Below are positions 1 to 8,292 of a DNA stretch of 64,000 nucleotides, one piece after another. Position numbers and translations under genes: made by a program. Position 1 is the stretch's first letter. The number at the start of each line of letters is the position of its first letter. Where the stretch lies: positions 1 through 64,000 of the forward strand of contig CAWIOK010000011.1 of assembly GCA_963837655.1 (NCBI GenBank), read 5' to 3'. The DNA comes from CAVVSD01 sp963837655. Lineage in GTDB: Bacteria; Actinomycetota; Thermoleophilia; Solirubrobacterales; Solirubrobacteraceae. The notes below the pieces were generated by a model. That model did not search any database and was not told the DNA's origin. It saw only the letters and a program-made list of their open reading frames with translations.

Positions 1-1
1 G

Positions 2-725
2 CGCGCGCTCGTCTACGCGCTCGACCGGAACCGTTTCGCCGCGACGGTGGTCTCGGGGTTGGCGCGCCCCGCCGCGGGGACCTACCTGCCCGAATCCGAC
101 TGGACCGACCCCGCGATCGCGCCGATCCCGTACGATCCCGGAGAGGCCGGCCGCCTCCTCGACGAGGCGGGGTGGAGGATCCCCCCGGGCGGCGGGGTCC
201 GGGAAAAGAACGGCCGCCCCCTGCGGTTCACCATGCTCCTCCCCGCCGGATCGCAGGAGATCGCGGACCGCATCGCCGCCTGGGTCCAGGAGTCCGAGTC
301 GAAAATCGGCGTCGCCATGGCGATCGAGAAGCTGGAATGGCACGCCTTCCAGGAGCGGCGCAAGAGCACCGTCTTCGAGGCCGCCATGGCGGCCACGATC
401 CTGGACCCGACGCCGGACCAATACGACCTGTACGACTCTAAGGCGCGCGACGGCGGCTTCAACTACGGAGGCTTTTCCGATCCCGAGGTCGACCGCCTCC
501 TCGAAGCGGGTCGCAGCACGACCGACCCCGCGGCGCGGCGGGCGATCTACCTGCACCTGCAGAACAGGCTTAGCGCCGCCGAACGCCGTTGATGATCTTC
601 TTCAGTTCAGGAGCGGTGCTGCACGACCCGGACCTGCTGGGGATCGTGGCCTCCCCCGTCGGCCTCTACTCGTCGATCCCGGCCCGCGGGCCTGGCACTG
701 GGCCGGGGGGCGTTCCGGGCGGTGA
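2..725 (+). CDS. ABC transporter substrate-binding protein, family 5 (Dpp/Opp type), C-terminal part
   Basis: The gene runs in from before the window. The frame starting at base 2 encodes the C-terminal lobe of a peptide/nickel-type solute-binding protein: a DRNRFAATVV-like stretch, then a YDPGEAGRLLDEAGW segment typical of family 5, then FSDPEVDRLLEAG. The frame closes early at 592. The expected C-terminus (FFSSGAVLHDPDLLG, then GPRAWHWAGG) continues in two other frames to a TGA at 723-725, so two single-base shifts lie near 570-597 and 660-680. The protein would capture oligopeptides or a similar ligand outside the membrane for the two permeases that follow directly. The stop overlaps the next GTG start (GTGA). 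Confidence 0.8.
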   Translation, partial: ARSSTRSTGTVSPRRWSRGWRAPPRGPTCPNPTGPTPRSRRSRTIPERPAASSTRRGGGSPRAAGSGKRTAAPCGSPCSSPPDRRRSRTASPPGSRSPSRKSASPWRSRSWNGTPSRSGARAPSSRPPWRPRSWTRRRTNTTCTTLRRATAASTTEAFPIPRSTASSKRVAARPTPRRGGRSTCTCRTGLAPPNAVDDLLQFRSGAARPGPAGDRGLPRRPLLVDPGPRAWHWAGGRSGR

Positions 726-1701
726 CCGTCGTGGTCGCCGCCGCGCGGCTGGCGCGTCGTGACGGCGGTCGTCACGCTCGCCGTCGTCACGCTCATCGTC
801 TTCGTCCTTCTCGCGGCGCTTCCGGGCGACGCGGCACCGGACGTGGAGGGGATCCACGCGCTCCCAAGCGGGTACCGCGACGCGCTTCGCGTGCAGTACC
901 ACCTGGACGAGCCGGTCGCCGTTCGGTACGCGCGGTGGATGCGCGACGTCGCGCACGGCGAGCTTGGCACGTCGTTTCTGGAGAACCGGCCTGTCGCCGA
1001 GATCGTCCGGGAGCGGTTGCCGGTCTCGGTCGCGTTGAACGGGGCGGCGCTCGCCGTCATGCTGCTCGTGGCGACTCCGGTCGGAATCGCCAGCGCCTGG
1101 AAGCCGGGCTCGAAGTGGGACCGGGCGGGAGCGTTCTGGACGACCGCGCTCTACGCCGTGCCCGTCTTCTGGATGGCGCTCCTCCTTCAATGGCTGTTCG
1201 CGATCCGTCTCGAATGGCTGCCGCTGTTCGGGGTGTCGAGCGACTTGCCGGCGGGGACACCGGTCGCGTGGCTCGCCGACCGCGCCGCTACCACGTCCTT
1301 CCCGTCGCCTGCCTCGCGTACGGCGGCTTCGCCTACGTCTCCCGTTTCGTGCGAACGGCCTTGGTCGACGCGACGGCCGGCGACGGCGGGCGGGCGGTCC
1401 GCGCCCGCGGCGCCGGCCCGCTCCACTATCTCGCCGTGCACGGGATGCGGCAGGCGTCCGTCCCCCTCCTGCTGCTCCTGGGATTCCTCCTGCCGCGCCT
1501 GGTCGGCGGCTCGCTCCTGGTCGAGGCGATCTTCAACGTGCCCGGCCTCGGCAGCCTCCTCTTCAACGCCGTGCTGGGCCGGGACGTGCCCGTCGTGCTG
1601 GCCCTGACCCTGCTGTCCGCCGGCGTGACGCTCGCCGCGCGGTGACGATCGCCGACGTTTGCGCCGCCTGGGCGGATCCGAGGGTGCGCCGTGCGAATTG
1701 A
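722..1701 (+). CDS. ABC transporter permease, DppB/OppB type (frameshifted)
   Basis: Inner-membrane permease with the layout of DppB: an N-terminal helix, the PGDA motif after it, the YHLDEPVAVRYARW segment, several hydrophobic helices, and a C-terminal LVEAIFNVPGLGSLLFNAV motif, the EAA-loop region that contacts the ATPase. The chosen GTG at 722 overlaps the preceding TGA. Frame changes are needed near 755, 1290 and 1640; with them the C-terminus reads TIADVCAAWADPRVRRAN and stops at 1699-1701. The gene overlaps the next start by 11 bp, as in dpp/opp operons. No ATPase gene follows in this window. Confidence 0.8.
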
Positions 1702-2521
1702 GCGCGCCGGATGGCGGGCGACGATCACGCTACTCGGCGCCATCTTCGCGGGCGCGATCCTCGCCCCCTGGATCGCGCCGGCGCCGAATCGCGTCGACCT
1801 CGACCGGGTGCTCGAGCCTCCGTCCGCGGCGCACTGGATGGGGACGGACGGACTCGGCCGGGACGTGGCCGCGCGCCTGGTGCACGGCGCGAGGATCTCG
1901 CTTTCGGTCGGTCTTGCGACCGCGCTGGCTTCCGTCGCGCTCGGCCTGCCGCTCGGCGGCCTCGCCGGATACAAGGGCGGGGCGTGGGATGCGGCGGTGT
2001 CGCGGCTCATCGAGGCCGCGTTGTGCTTCCCGGCCCTCGTCGTCGCCCTGGCCGTGCTCACCGTCGCGCCGGCCTGGTTGGCCCGCCTTCCCGACCCGCT
2101 GCGGATGGCGGTGGCGCTTTCCGTCCTCGGCTGGACGCCGGCCGCGCGGTATCTGCGCGGCGAGTTCCAGCGCCTCCGGGACTCGGACGCGGTCCACGCG
2201 GCCCGGGCGATCGGCGCGGGGCATCTGCGGATCGCGACGCGCCACCTCCTCCCCCGGTGCCTCGGCCCCGTCCTCGTGGCGACGGCATTCGGAGCGGGAT
2301 CCGCCGCGCTGGGAGAAGCGGCTCTGTCCTTCATCGGCGTCGGGATCTCCCCCCCGACGGCGAGCTGGGGCGAGATGCTCCTCGAGGCGATGCGCCACAT
2401 GGGCCGCGCCTGGTGGCTGTCGCTGTTCCCCGGTCTCGCGCTGTTCGCGACCGTCTACGGCCTCAATCGGCTCGCCGAGGCTTTCCGCGATTGGCTCGAT
2501 CCGCGCCCCCGACTGCTGTGA
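1691..2521 (+). CDS. ABC transporter permease, DppC/OppC type
   Basis: Intact 276-residue inner-membrane permease. An N-terminal helix (residues ~8-28) is followed by the MGTDGLGRDVAARLVHGARISL block near residues 50-70, diagnostic of DppC/OppC. The loop ARAIGAGHLRIATRHLLP (about 165-182) is the cytoplasmic coupling region for the ATPase. The C-terminal GEAALSFIGVGI segment is also typical. It should form a heterodimer with the upstream permease. It overlaps both neighbours, so translation is probably coupled. Confidence 0.88.
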   Translation: MRIERAGWRATITLLGAIFAGAILAPWIAPAPNRVDLDRVLEPPSAAHWMGTDGLGRDVAARLVHGARISLSVGLATALASVALGLPLGGLAGYKGGAWDAAVSRLIEAALCFPALVVALAVLTVAPAWLARLPDPLRMAVALSVLGWTPAARYLRGEFQRLRDSDAVHAARAIGAGHLRIATRHLLPRCLGPVLVATAFGAGSAALGEAALSFIGVGISPPTASWGEMLLEAMRHMGRAWWLSLFPGLALFATVYGLNRLAEAFRDWLDPRPRLL

Positions 2522-2961
2522 GCCCGGCCCGATTCCTCCGCGACCTCGTCGTCGTGCTGGCCGTGGCCGCCTGTGCCGTGCTGGGGACCACGCGCTGGCT
2601 CGTCGTGCCCTGGTCGGTCGAGGGCCCTTCGATGGAGCCGACCCTGCGCGAGGGGGATCGCGTGATCGTCGACTTGCTGACGTTCCGTCGGCGGGAGCCC
2701 CACGAAGGGGACGTCGTCCTCATCGAGGGCCCGGGCGGGGTCGAGCTGGTGAAGCGGGTCGCGGAGGGCGATTCGGTCGCGACGCTCCCCCCTCCGTCCC
2801 TCGCGCCGAACTCCGCGCTCGAACCGACCTTCATCGTGCTCGGGGACAACCGCGCGGCCAGCCGCGACAGCCGTTCCTTCGGGCCGGTCCCCCGTCACAG
2901 CATCCGTGGCCGTATCGTCTGGCGCTACTGGCCGGTCGAGCGCTTCGGCCCGATTCGATGA
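2518..2961 (+). CDS. lepB: Signal peptidase I (short form)
   Basis: Type I signal peptidase that removes signal peptides from exported proteins on the outer face of the membrane. One N-terminal transmembrane segment (residues ~9-31) precedes the catalytic serine in GPSMEPTL (Ser38). The catalytic lysine is in ELVKRVAEG (Lys79). The conserved C-terminal LGDNRAASRDSRSFGPV box is present. At 147 residues it is shorter than most actinobacterial homologues. The GTG start overlaps the preceding TGA by 4 bp, so it belongs to the permease transcript. Its last ~37 bp overlap the convergent larE gene. Confidence 0.85.
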   Translation: MSPARFLRDLVVVLAVAACAVLGTTRWLVVPWSVEGPSMEPTLREGDRVIVDLLTFRRREPHEGDVVLIEGPGGVELVKRVAEGDSVATLPPPSLAPNSALEPTFIVLGDNRAASRDSRSFGPVPRHSIRGRIVWRYWPVERFGPIR

Positions 2962-3819
2962 ATCCTCGGCCCGGCCCCCGGCCGCTCCCCCGGGGCGACG
3001 TAGCCTCGCGGGTCGATGGTCACGTCGCGGAATCCGGCGGCCCGGACGGCCGCCATGACGCGATCACGCAGCGACGCGTCTGAAAGTCTCGGCATCTCGT
3101 CCGCCCCGAGCTCGACGTGGGCCGCCTCGCCACGATGCCGCACCCGCACGACCCGGAAACCGAGGGCGCGAAGGCCGGACTCCCCCCTCGAGACGGCCGC
3201 CAGGCGCGCGGGCGTCACGGCCACGCCGACGGGGATGCGCGACGCGAGGCATGGGCTCGCGGGTTTCTCGTTGATTGGTAATCCTGCGATTCTCGCCAAG
3301 GCGCGAACATCGTCTTTGCCTATGTTCGCCTCCTTCGGTAAGCGGAGATAGGACTCCCAAGCTGCGAGCCGCCTCCATCCCCGGACGCTCCTCTCCGAGA
3401 TCGTCGACGATCACGCCGTAGACGATCGCGCCGAAACCGCGCCGGTCGGCCAGGTCGCGAAGCAGTTCGAACAACTCCGATCGACAATGAAAGCATCGGT
3501 CGCCGGAGTTGGCCCGATAGCCGGGCCGTTCCATCTCGCGCGTCGCGACGATCTCATGCGTGACGCCGAGCAGCCCCGCGACGGACCGGGCGTCCTCGAC
3601 GTCCTCGGCGATCACGGCGTCGGAAACCCCGGTGACCGCGAGAACGTTCGCCGCTCCCACCGCGTCCACGGCGAGTACGAGCAAGACCGCGCTGTCCACC
3701 CCGCCGGACAGCGCCACCACGACCCGCCCCCGCGAGCGCAGAAACTCGATCGCGCTCCGCCGTTTCGCCTCGAGCGGACCGGCGGGATCCGGCTTCACGA
3801 AGTGAGCGTCAACGACCAT
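2925..3819 (-). CDS. larE: ATP-dependent sacrificial sulfur transferase LarE-like (frameshifted)
   Basis: PP-loop ATP pyrophosphatase related to LarE, which donates sulfur from its own cysteine to the nickel-pincer nucleotide cofactor of lactate racemase-type enzymes. The P-loop SGGVDS lies at residues 38-43. A GDRCFHCRSELF motif carries the cysteines typical of the family. The reading frame breaks near 3330-3345; the second half resumes with ALARIAGLPINEKPASPCLASRIP, the conserved C-terminal domain. No larB, larC or lactate racemase gene is visible nearby, so the recipient enzyme is unknown. Confidence 0.78.
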
Positions 3820-3960
3820 CGGCTCCTCATCGTAGCACGTGAAAAGCGGGCACTTTTGCGGTTCATGGCTCCGCAGCCGGCGGGCCGTTTGCGGTTGACA
3901 AACGGGGAGGGTGACCGTACACGACGGTCGCGGCAGGCCGCGATCAGCTTCTCGCCGACG
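3820..3960. other. Intergenic region with an inverted repeat
   Basis: There is no coding sequence here. A 7-bp inverted repeat CCGTTTG/CAAACGG (3885-3891 and 3899-3905) surrounds a TTGACA hexamer (3895-3900), 17 bp from TACACG. This resembles a sigma-70-type promoter pointing rightward, but the -10 match is poor. The transporter/lepB/larE block ends about here, so this is also the most likely place for a genomic or assembly junction. Confidence 0.25.
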
Positions 3961-4116
3961 TCAGCGGCCGAACAGCAGTGGCAGCGCGAGGACCGTCAGC
4001 GGCGCGACGTCCAGGAGGACCTCGAGGGCCTGCCAGTCGCCGATCGCGGCGAACGCGGCCGCCAGCGCGACGCAGATGATCCCGAGCACGGCGGCGACAC
4101 GCACGCGGCGCGACAT
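3961..4116 (-). CDS. Small membrane protein, 51 residues
   Basis: A complete ATG-to-TGA frame encodes a basic N-terminus (MSRRVR), then two hydrophobic stretches (residues ~6-24 and ~33-48) separated by a short polar segment with a tryptophan and an acidic residue. This is the layout of a two-helix small membrane protein. Codon choice (GC-ending third positions) matches the surrounding genes. I do not recognise a family. It has no operon partner. Confidence 0.5.
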   Translation of the reverse strand: MSRRVRVAAVLGIICVALAAAFAAIGDWQALEVLLDVAPLTVLALPLLFGR

Positions 4117-4402
4117 GGGCCCATCGTACCTCTGTAGCTCCGCGGCGATGCGGGACGCCGAGATCGCCGACGTTCACAAAGCGCCGGACGTCACCCGGGG
4201 TCCTGGAGCAGACCCTGCGCGACCTAATGTATCCAAATCCTTCCGAGGACGGCAAGATGGCAGAAGGGATATCGTTATGTCGGGCTGCGTTGCGGTTCGG
4301 CGAGTCGCGGGCCGTTCCGTTGCACACGTCGCCGGGGGGACTGCCGGACATGACAACCGAAGGCTCCCTTGGCGACAGCGCGAGAGGTGGTGCTGAGCAG
4401 GG
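4117..4402. other. Non-coding or decayed stretch upstream of the enolase remnant
   Basis: This stretch is visibly less GC-rich than its surroundings (for example GGGATATCGTTATG near 4266). I found no frame with recognisable protein similarity. It may carry the promoter of the operon that begins at 4797, or remnants of a deleted gene. Confidence 0.3.
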
Positions 4403-4662
4403 ATGTCGATGCGAATTGCCGCCGTCACGGGACGCGAGATCCTCGATTCTCGAGACCGGCCCACGCTCGTGGCTTCCCTCAGGCTCACGGACGGCAGCGA
4501 GCACAGGGCGGAGCGCGAGATCGCGCCGCCGCCCCGGCAACCGGCGTGCGCGGCCGTCAGATCAAGGTGGGCTGGGTCGCGCAGTCCGAGCGCTTGGCCA
4601 CGTACAACCAGCTGCAGCGAATCAAGGAGGCGGCGGGCGATCTACTCGCAGCGCCGGTTTGA
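4403..4662 (+). pseudogene. Enolase-family remnant (N- and C-terminal ends joined)
   Basis: The N-terminal 33 or so residues (IAAVTGREILDSRDRPT, then LRLTDGS) match the start of enolase and closely resemble the intact enolase-like gene at 5801. After about 50 unassignable bases, a different frame gives QIKVGWVAQSERLATYNQL, the conserved enolase C-terminus, ending with a stop at 4662. The whole central barrel, including the metal-binding acids, is missing. It looks like a duplicated copy of the downstream gene that lost its middle. It cannot be functional. Confidence 0.75.
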
Positions 4663-4689
4663 ATCGAGAGATCTTGAGGTTCGACGCCA

Positions 4690-4808
4690 TGCCCGAAGCC
4701 GTGATCGTCTCCACGTCCCGAACGCCGATCGGCAGGGCGCATCGCGGCGCCCTGGGTCACGCACTCGGCGCCAACGCGGTCATCGCGGCGCTTGAGCATG
4801 TCGTCTGA
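4690..4808 (+). pseudogene. Thiolase (acetyl-CoA acetyltransferase) N-terminal fragment
   Basis: The frame MPEAVIVSTSRTPIGRAHRG is the classic N-terminus of bacterial thiolases, but it runs only 39 residues before a stop. The nucleophilic cysteine and all other thiolase domains are absent. It lies between the enolase remnant and the kinase gene and overlaps the kinase start by 12 bp. It is probably debris from the rearrangement that also cut the enolase copy. Confidence 0.65.
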
Positions 4809-5804
4809 CACGGCTGAGCTCATCGACGAGGCGTCCCCGCCGCGGCGCTTCGCGCGCTCGGCCTCGTCGGTCCTGAGGTCGCGGTGTCGGCCCGCGCCCT
4901 GTCGGGCGGCATCTCCAACGTCGTGCTGGCCGTACGGTGGCCGGCCGGTCGCGCAGTGCTCAAGCAATCGCTCCCGCGACTTCGCGTCCCCGTGGAATGG
5001 GAGTTCGATCAGGCGCGGATCGTCAACGAGCGCCGATGCATGGCGTACCTAGGCACGATCCTGCCGCTGGGCAGCGTCCCGACGGTGTTGGCGTGGGACG
5101 ACTCGCGCCACATGTTCGCGATGAGTCATGCCGAGGACGGAGGCGTCGTGTGGAAGGACGCCCTCCTGGCCGGCGAGATCGACCTGACCGCCTCCGAGCA
5201 GGCGGGCCGGATGCTCGGGACGATCCACAGTCGCTCGGCTGCCGACCCAGCAGTCCAGACGCTCTTCGCTGATGTCACGCCACTCCTGCAGGGCCGTGTC
5301 GACCCCTATCACCGGACCATCGCGCAGGCGCATCCTGATCTGGCAGCCGTGATCGGCGACGAGATCGAGCGGATGCTCGCCACCCGCCGGGCGCTGGTCC
5401 TGGGCGACTGGTCGCCGAAGAACATCATCGCCTATCCCGATCGTGTGCTCGCACTGGACTTCGAGGTCGCGCACTGGGGCGATCCCGCGTTCGATGTCGC
5501 GTTCATGCTGACCCACCTCGTCCTCAAGGGCGTCCGTCGCCCCCAGGATCGCGCGATGCTGCGCGCCGCCGCCCAGGCGTTCCTCGCGGCCTACGACGAG
5601 GCCGCCGCCGCGGCGGCGGCTGAGCACTCCGCCGCGGTGGCCGAGCTCGGCTGCCTGCTACTCGCCCGCATCGACGGCAAGTCGCCGGCGGAGTACCTGA
5701 CAGCCGAGGCGGATCGGGAGGCGGTCCGGCTGCTTGCGCGGGACATCCTGCTCGGCGGCGAGCGCGGGCTCCACGCGACCCTCGACCATGCGTTGCCGTC
5801 ATGA
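4797..5804 (+). CDS. APH-fold small-molecule kinase (aminoglycoside phosphotransferase family)
   Basis: Kinase of the aminoglycoside/choline/methylthioribose-kinase fold. The glycine-rich region SGGISNVVLAV is followed by the ATP-lysine segment RAVLKQSL. The catalytic loop reads VLGDWSPKNII; the usual HGD histidine is replaced by leucine, while Asp and Asn remain. The metal-binding acid is in LALDFEVAHWGDPAFDVA. One frame change near 4830 restores the N-terminus from the ATG at 4797. The stop overlaps the enolase-like start (ATGA). The substrate is unknown; because enolase and a hydroxyacid dehydrogenase follow, a 2-hydroxy acid such as glycerate is a reasonable guess. Real aminoglycoside resistance is unlikely in this context. 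Confidence 0.75.
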
Positions 5805-7114
5805 GCGGGTCGCAGATCACGGGAGTGGGCGGTCGCGAGATCCTGGACTCGCGCGGGCGCCCGACCGTGGAGGCGGAGCTCCGGTTGTCGGACGGCACCG
5901 TCCTGACGGCGAGCGTGCCGTCAGGGGCGTCGACGGGCCGGCACGAGGCGCTGGAGCTGCGCGATGGCGACCCGACGCGCTACCGCGGGCGAGGGGTGTT
6001 GGGCGCGGTGGAGGCGATCGACGGCGAGATCTCCGATGCGATCACCGGGAGAGCCCCGGACCGCGAGGTGGTCGACCAACTCCTCATCGAGCTCGACGGG
6101 ACGCCGGACAAATCAAGGCTCGGGGCCAACGCGATCCTTGCGGTGTCGATCGCGTGCGCTCGCGCCGAGGCCGTCTCGGCCGGTCTGCCGTTCTGGCGTC
6201 ATCTCGCCGACGGCCATGAGCCGGTTCTGCCGATGCCCATGGTCAACATCATCAGCGGCGGGCTGCACGCAGGTCGGCAGCTCGACTTCCAGGACTTCCT
6301 CGTCATGCCGATCTCGGCCGAGCGCTACAGCGATGCGCTGGACATGGTTGTCTCGGTCTACGCGGCGACCGCCGACGTGCTGAACGAGCGCGGCCTCTCC
6401 ACCCTGAAGGCCGACGAAGGCGGCTTCGGGCCGCGACTGGGCTCCCATGCCGACGCGCTCACCGTCCTGGATCAGGCCGTCGAGCGGGCGGGGTTGCAAG
6501 TGGGCGAGGACATCGCCTACGCGCTGGACGTCGCCGCGACGCACTTCTTCGACGCTCATCGCGGGATGTACGTGCTGCGTTCGGAGGGGCGCGAGTGCGA
6601 CGCGGCGGAGTTGGCCGGGCTGATCGGCGAGCTGGCGGACCGCCATCCGATCCTGTCGGTCGAAGACGCGGTCGCCGAGGACGATTGGGAGGGCGCCACG
6701 GCCTTCACCTCGCGGCTCGGTCACCGGCTGCAGGTCGTCGGGGACGACCTGTTCACCACGAACCTCGCGCGCGTGCGAGCATGGAATCGAGACGTCTGGG
6801 CGCCAACGCAGTGCTGGTGAAGATGAACCAGATCGGCACGATCACCGAGACGCTCGCGGTCGTGGAACGCGCCAAGCAGGCGGCGGTTCAGGACGATCGT
6901 CTCCGCTCGTTCGGGGGAGACCGAGGACCCCTTCCTCGCCGACCTGGCGGTCGGCACCTCGGCAGGGCAGATCAAGGTCGGCTCCGTCGCGCAGTCCGAG
7001 CGGCTGGCCAAGTACAACCAGCTGCTGCGCATCGAACAGGCGCTGGGCGCGGACGCCCGCTATGCCGGCGCCGCGGCGCTGGCGCTCGACGATGAGCCGG
7101 GGACGAAGTCGTGA
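5801..7114 (+). CDS. Enolase-superfamily protein, divergent enolase paralogue (two compensating frameshifts)
   Basis: Full-length enolase fold of about 437 residues. REILDSRGRPTVEAEL, SGASTGRHEALELRD, the catalytic-base region LVKMNQIGT and GQIKVGSVAQSERLAKYNQ are all present. Metal ligands are kept in ALDVAATHFF, SVEDAVAEDDWEG and VVGDDLFTTN. The helper glutamate in KADEGGFGP and the histidine in ISGGLHAGRQLDFQDF are also present. Two changes stand out: the usual QEF is QDF, and the SHRSGETED loop reads SARSGETED (6902-6928), replacing the substrate-contacting histidine by alanine. The frame leaves and returns near 6780 and 6880. The changes and operon partners suggest a dedicated catabolic enzyme rather than the glycolytic enolase. 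Confidence 0.8.
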
Positions 7115-8090
7115 AGGTGCTCGTCACCGACATCCCGTGGGAATCGACCGAGCTCGAGGACCGAGTGCTCGCCGAGGTCGGGCGCACACGATCCTCGCGG
7201 AGACGGGGCGGCCCGACGAGCTCACCGCGCTCGCCGCCGATGCGGATGCGATCCTCACCTGCTTCGCGCACGTCACCCCGGCCGTCATCGCTGCCGGTCC
7301 GAAGCTGCAGGTGATCGGCCGGTACGGCGTGGGAACGGACAACATCGCCGTCGACGAGGCGTCGCGGCGAGACATCCCGGTGACGAACGTGCCCGTCTAC
7401 TGCACCGACGAGGTCAGCGAGCACGTCCTCGGAATGCTGCTGGCGCTGGCGCGCGGGCTGCCGCGGTACGACCGCGCGGTGCGCGAAGGTGACTGGACGC
7501 TCGCGACCGGACTGCCGATCCGGCGCGTGGCGGGCTCGACCATCGGCATCGTCGGCTTCGGCGTGATCGGGCAGGCGCTGGCGCGCAAGGCGATCGGTCT
7601 CGGGATGCGAGTCATCGCGCACGGCGCAGCAGAGGAGCGAGTGCGCGCCGCCGGAGTCGAGCCCGTCTCGCTCGACCAGCTGGCGAAGGAGTCCGACTTC
7701 GTCTCCGTCCACGTCCCGTTGACCGACGCGACACGCGGCATGATCGGTCGCGAGTTCCTCGCAGCCATGAAGCCGACCGCGTACCTGCTCAACGCCGCGC
7801 GGGGCGGGATCATCGAGCAGGACGAGCTGGCGGCGGCGCTCTCTGCCGGCTCCATCGCAGGGGCGGGCATCGACGTCTTCGAACCGGAGCACCTCCCAGC
7901 CGATCATCCGCTGCTCGCGCAGGACCGGTTGCTCGCGACTCCACACACCGCGTACTACTCGGAGCAATCCATGCGCGACCTCGCCCGTCTCGCCGCCGAG
8001 AACGTCGCCGCCGTCCTGAGCGGCCGGCGTCCCGCGGCGATGGTCAACCCCCAGGTCCTCGATCGACCCCGCTGGGGACACCTGCGGTGA
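7111..8090 (+). CDS. D-isomer 2-hydroxyacid dehydrogenase (CtBP/hydroxypyruvate reductase-like)
   Basis: NAD(P)-dependent D-2-hydroxyacid dehydrogenase of about 326 residues. The Rossmann motif is in STIGIVGFGVIGQALARKA. The catalytic trio is visible: Arg in NAARGGIIEQDEL, Glu in AGIDVFEPE, His in TPHTAYYSEQS. The YSEQS form is typical of the CtBP-like subgroup. The GTG start overlaps the enolase stop (GTGA). A frame change near 7190 separates the N-terminal ~27 residues from the rest. Likely reactions are hydroxypyruvate/glycerate-type interconversions, with 3-phosphoglycerate as an alternative. The three-gene overlap argues for one pathway. Confidence 0.82.
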
Positions 8091-8188
8091 CAGTGTCCGC
8101 GCCTCCTGCAGCGAGCACCCAGTGGCCGCTCGACGACCGCTTCACGGGTATCCCCGGCCGGCAGGGCGGCTCCGGGACGCGATGCTGA
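8087..8188 (+). CDS. Possible truncated fourth gene of the enolase-like operon
   Basis: A GTG overlaps the dehydrogenase stop in the same GTGA fashion as the other junctions of this operon and opens a 33-codon frame (VTVSAPPAASTQWPLDDRF...). The coupled start suggests a further operon gene once began here, but the frame stops at 8188 and nothing recognisable continues in other frames. The ~100 bp that follow up to the next gene hold no feature I can identify. Confidence 0.3.
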   Translation: MTVSAPPAASTQWPLDDRFTGIPGRQGGSGTRC

Positions 8189-8292
8189 TCTCCGCCCACA
8201 CAAGCGCCGGCGGGCACGTGATGCGGACGAGTCGAGCGCCGTTGCTCGGTTGGCCGCAAGGTTCGATCGCCATTGTCCGCGGTACGTGGGCG

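Noticed and set aside
3895..3923. TTGACA-17-TACACG promoter
   Set aside because: Good -35 but poor -10, and no plus-strand gene follows within 400 bp; mentioned only within the intergenic entry.
4797..5804. Aminoglycoside resistance gene
   Set aside because: The fold is right, but the catalytic HGD is LGD and the operon context is metabolic, so resistance is unlikely.
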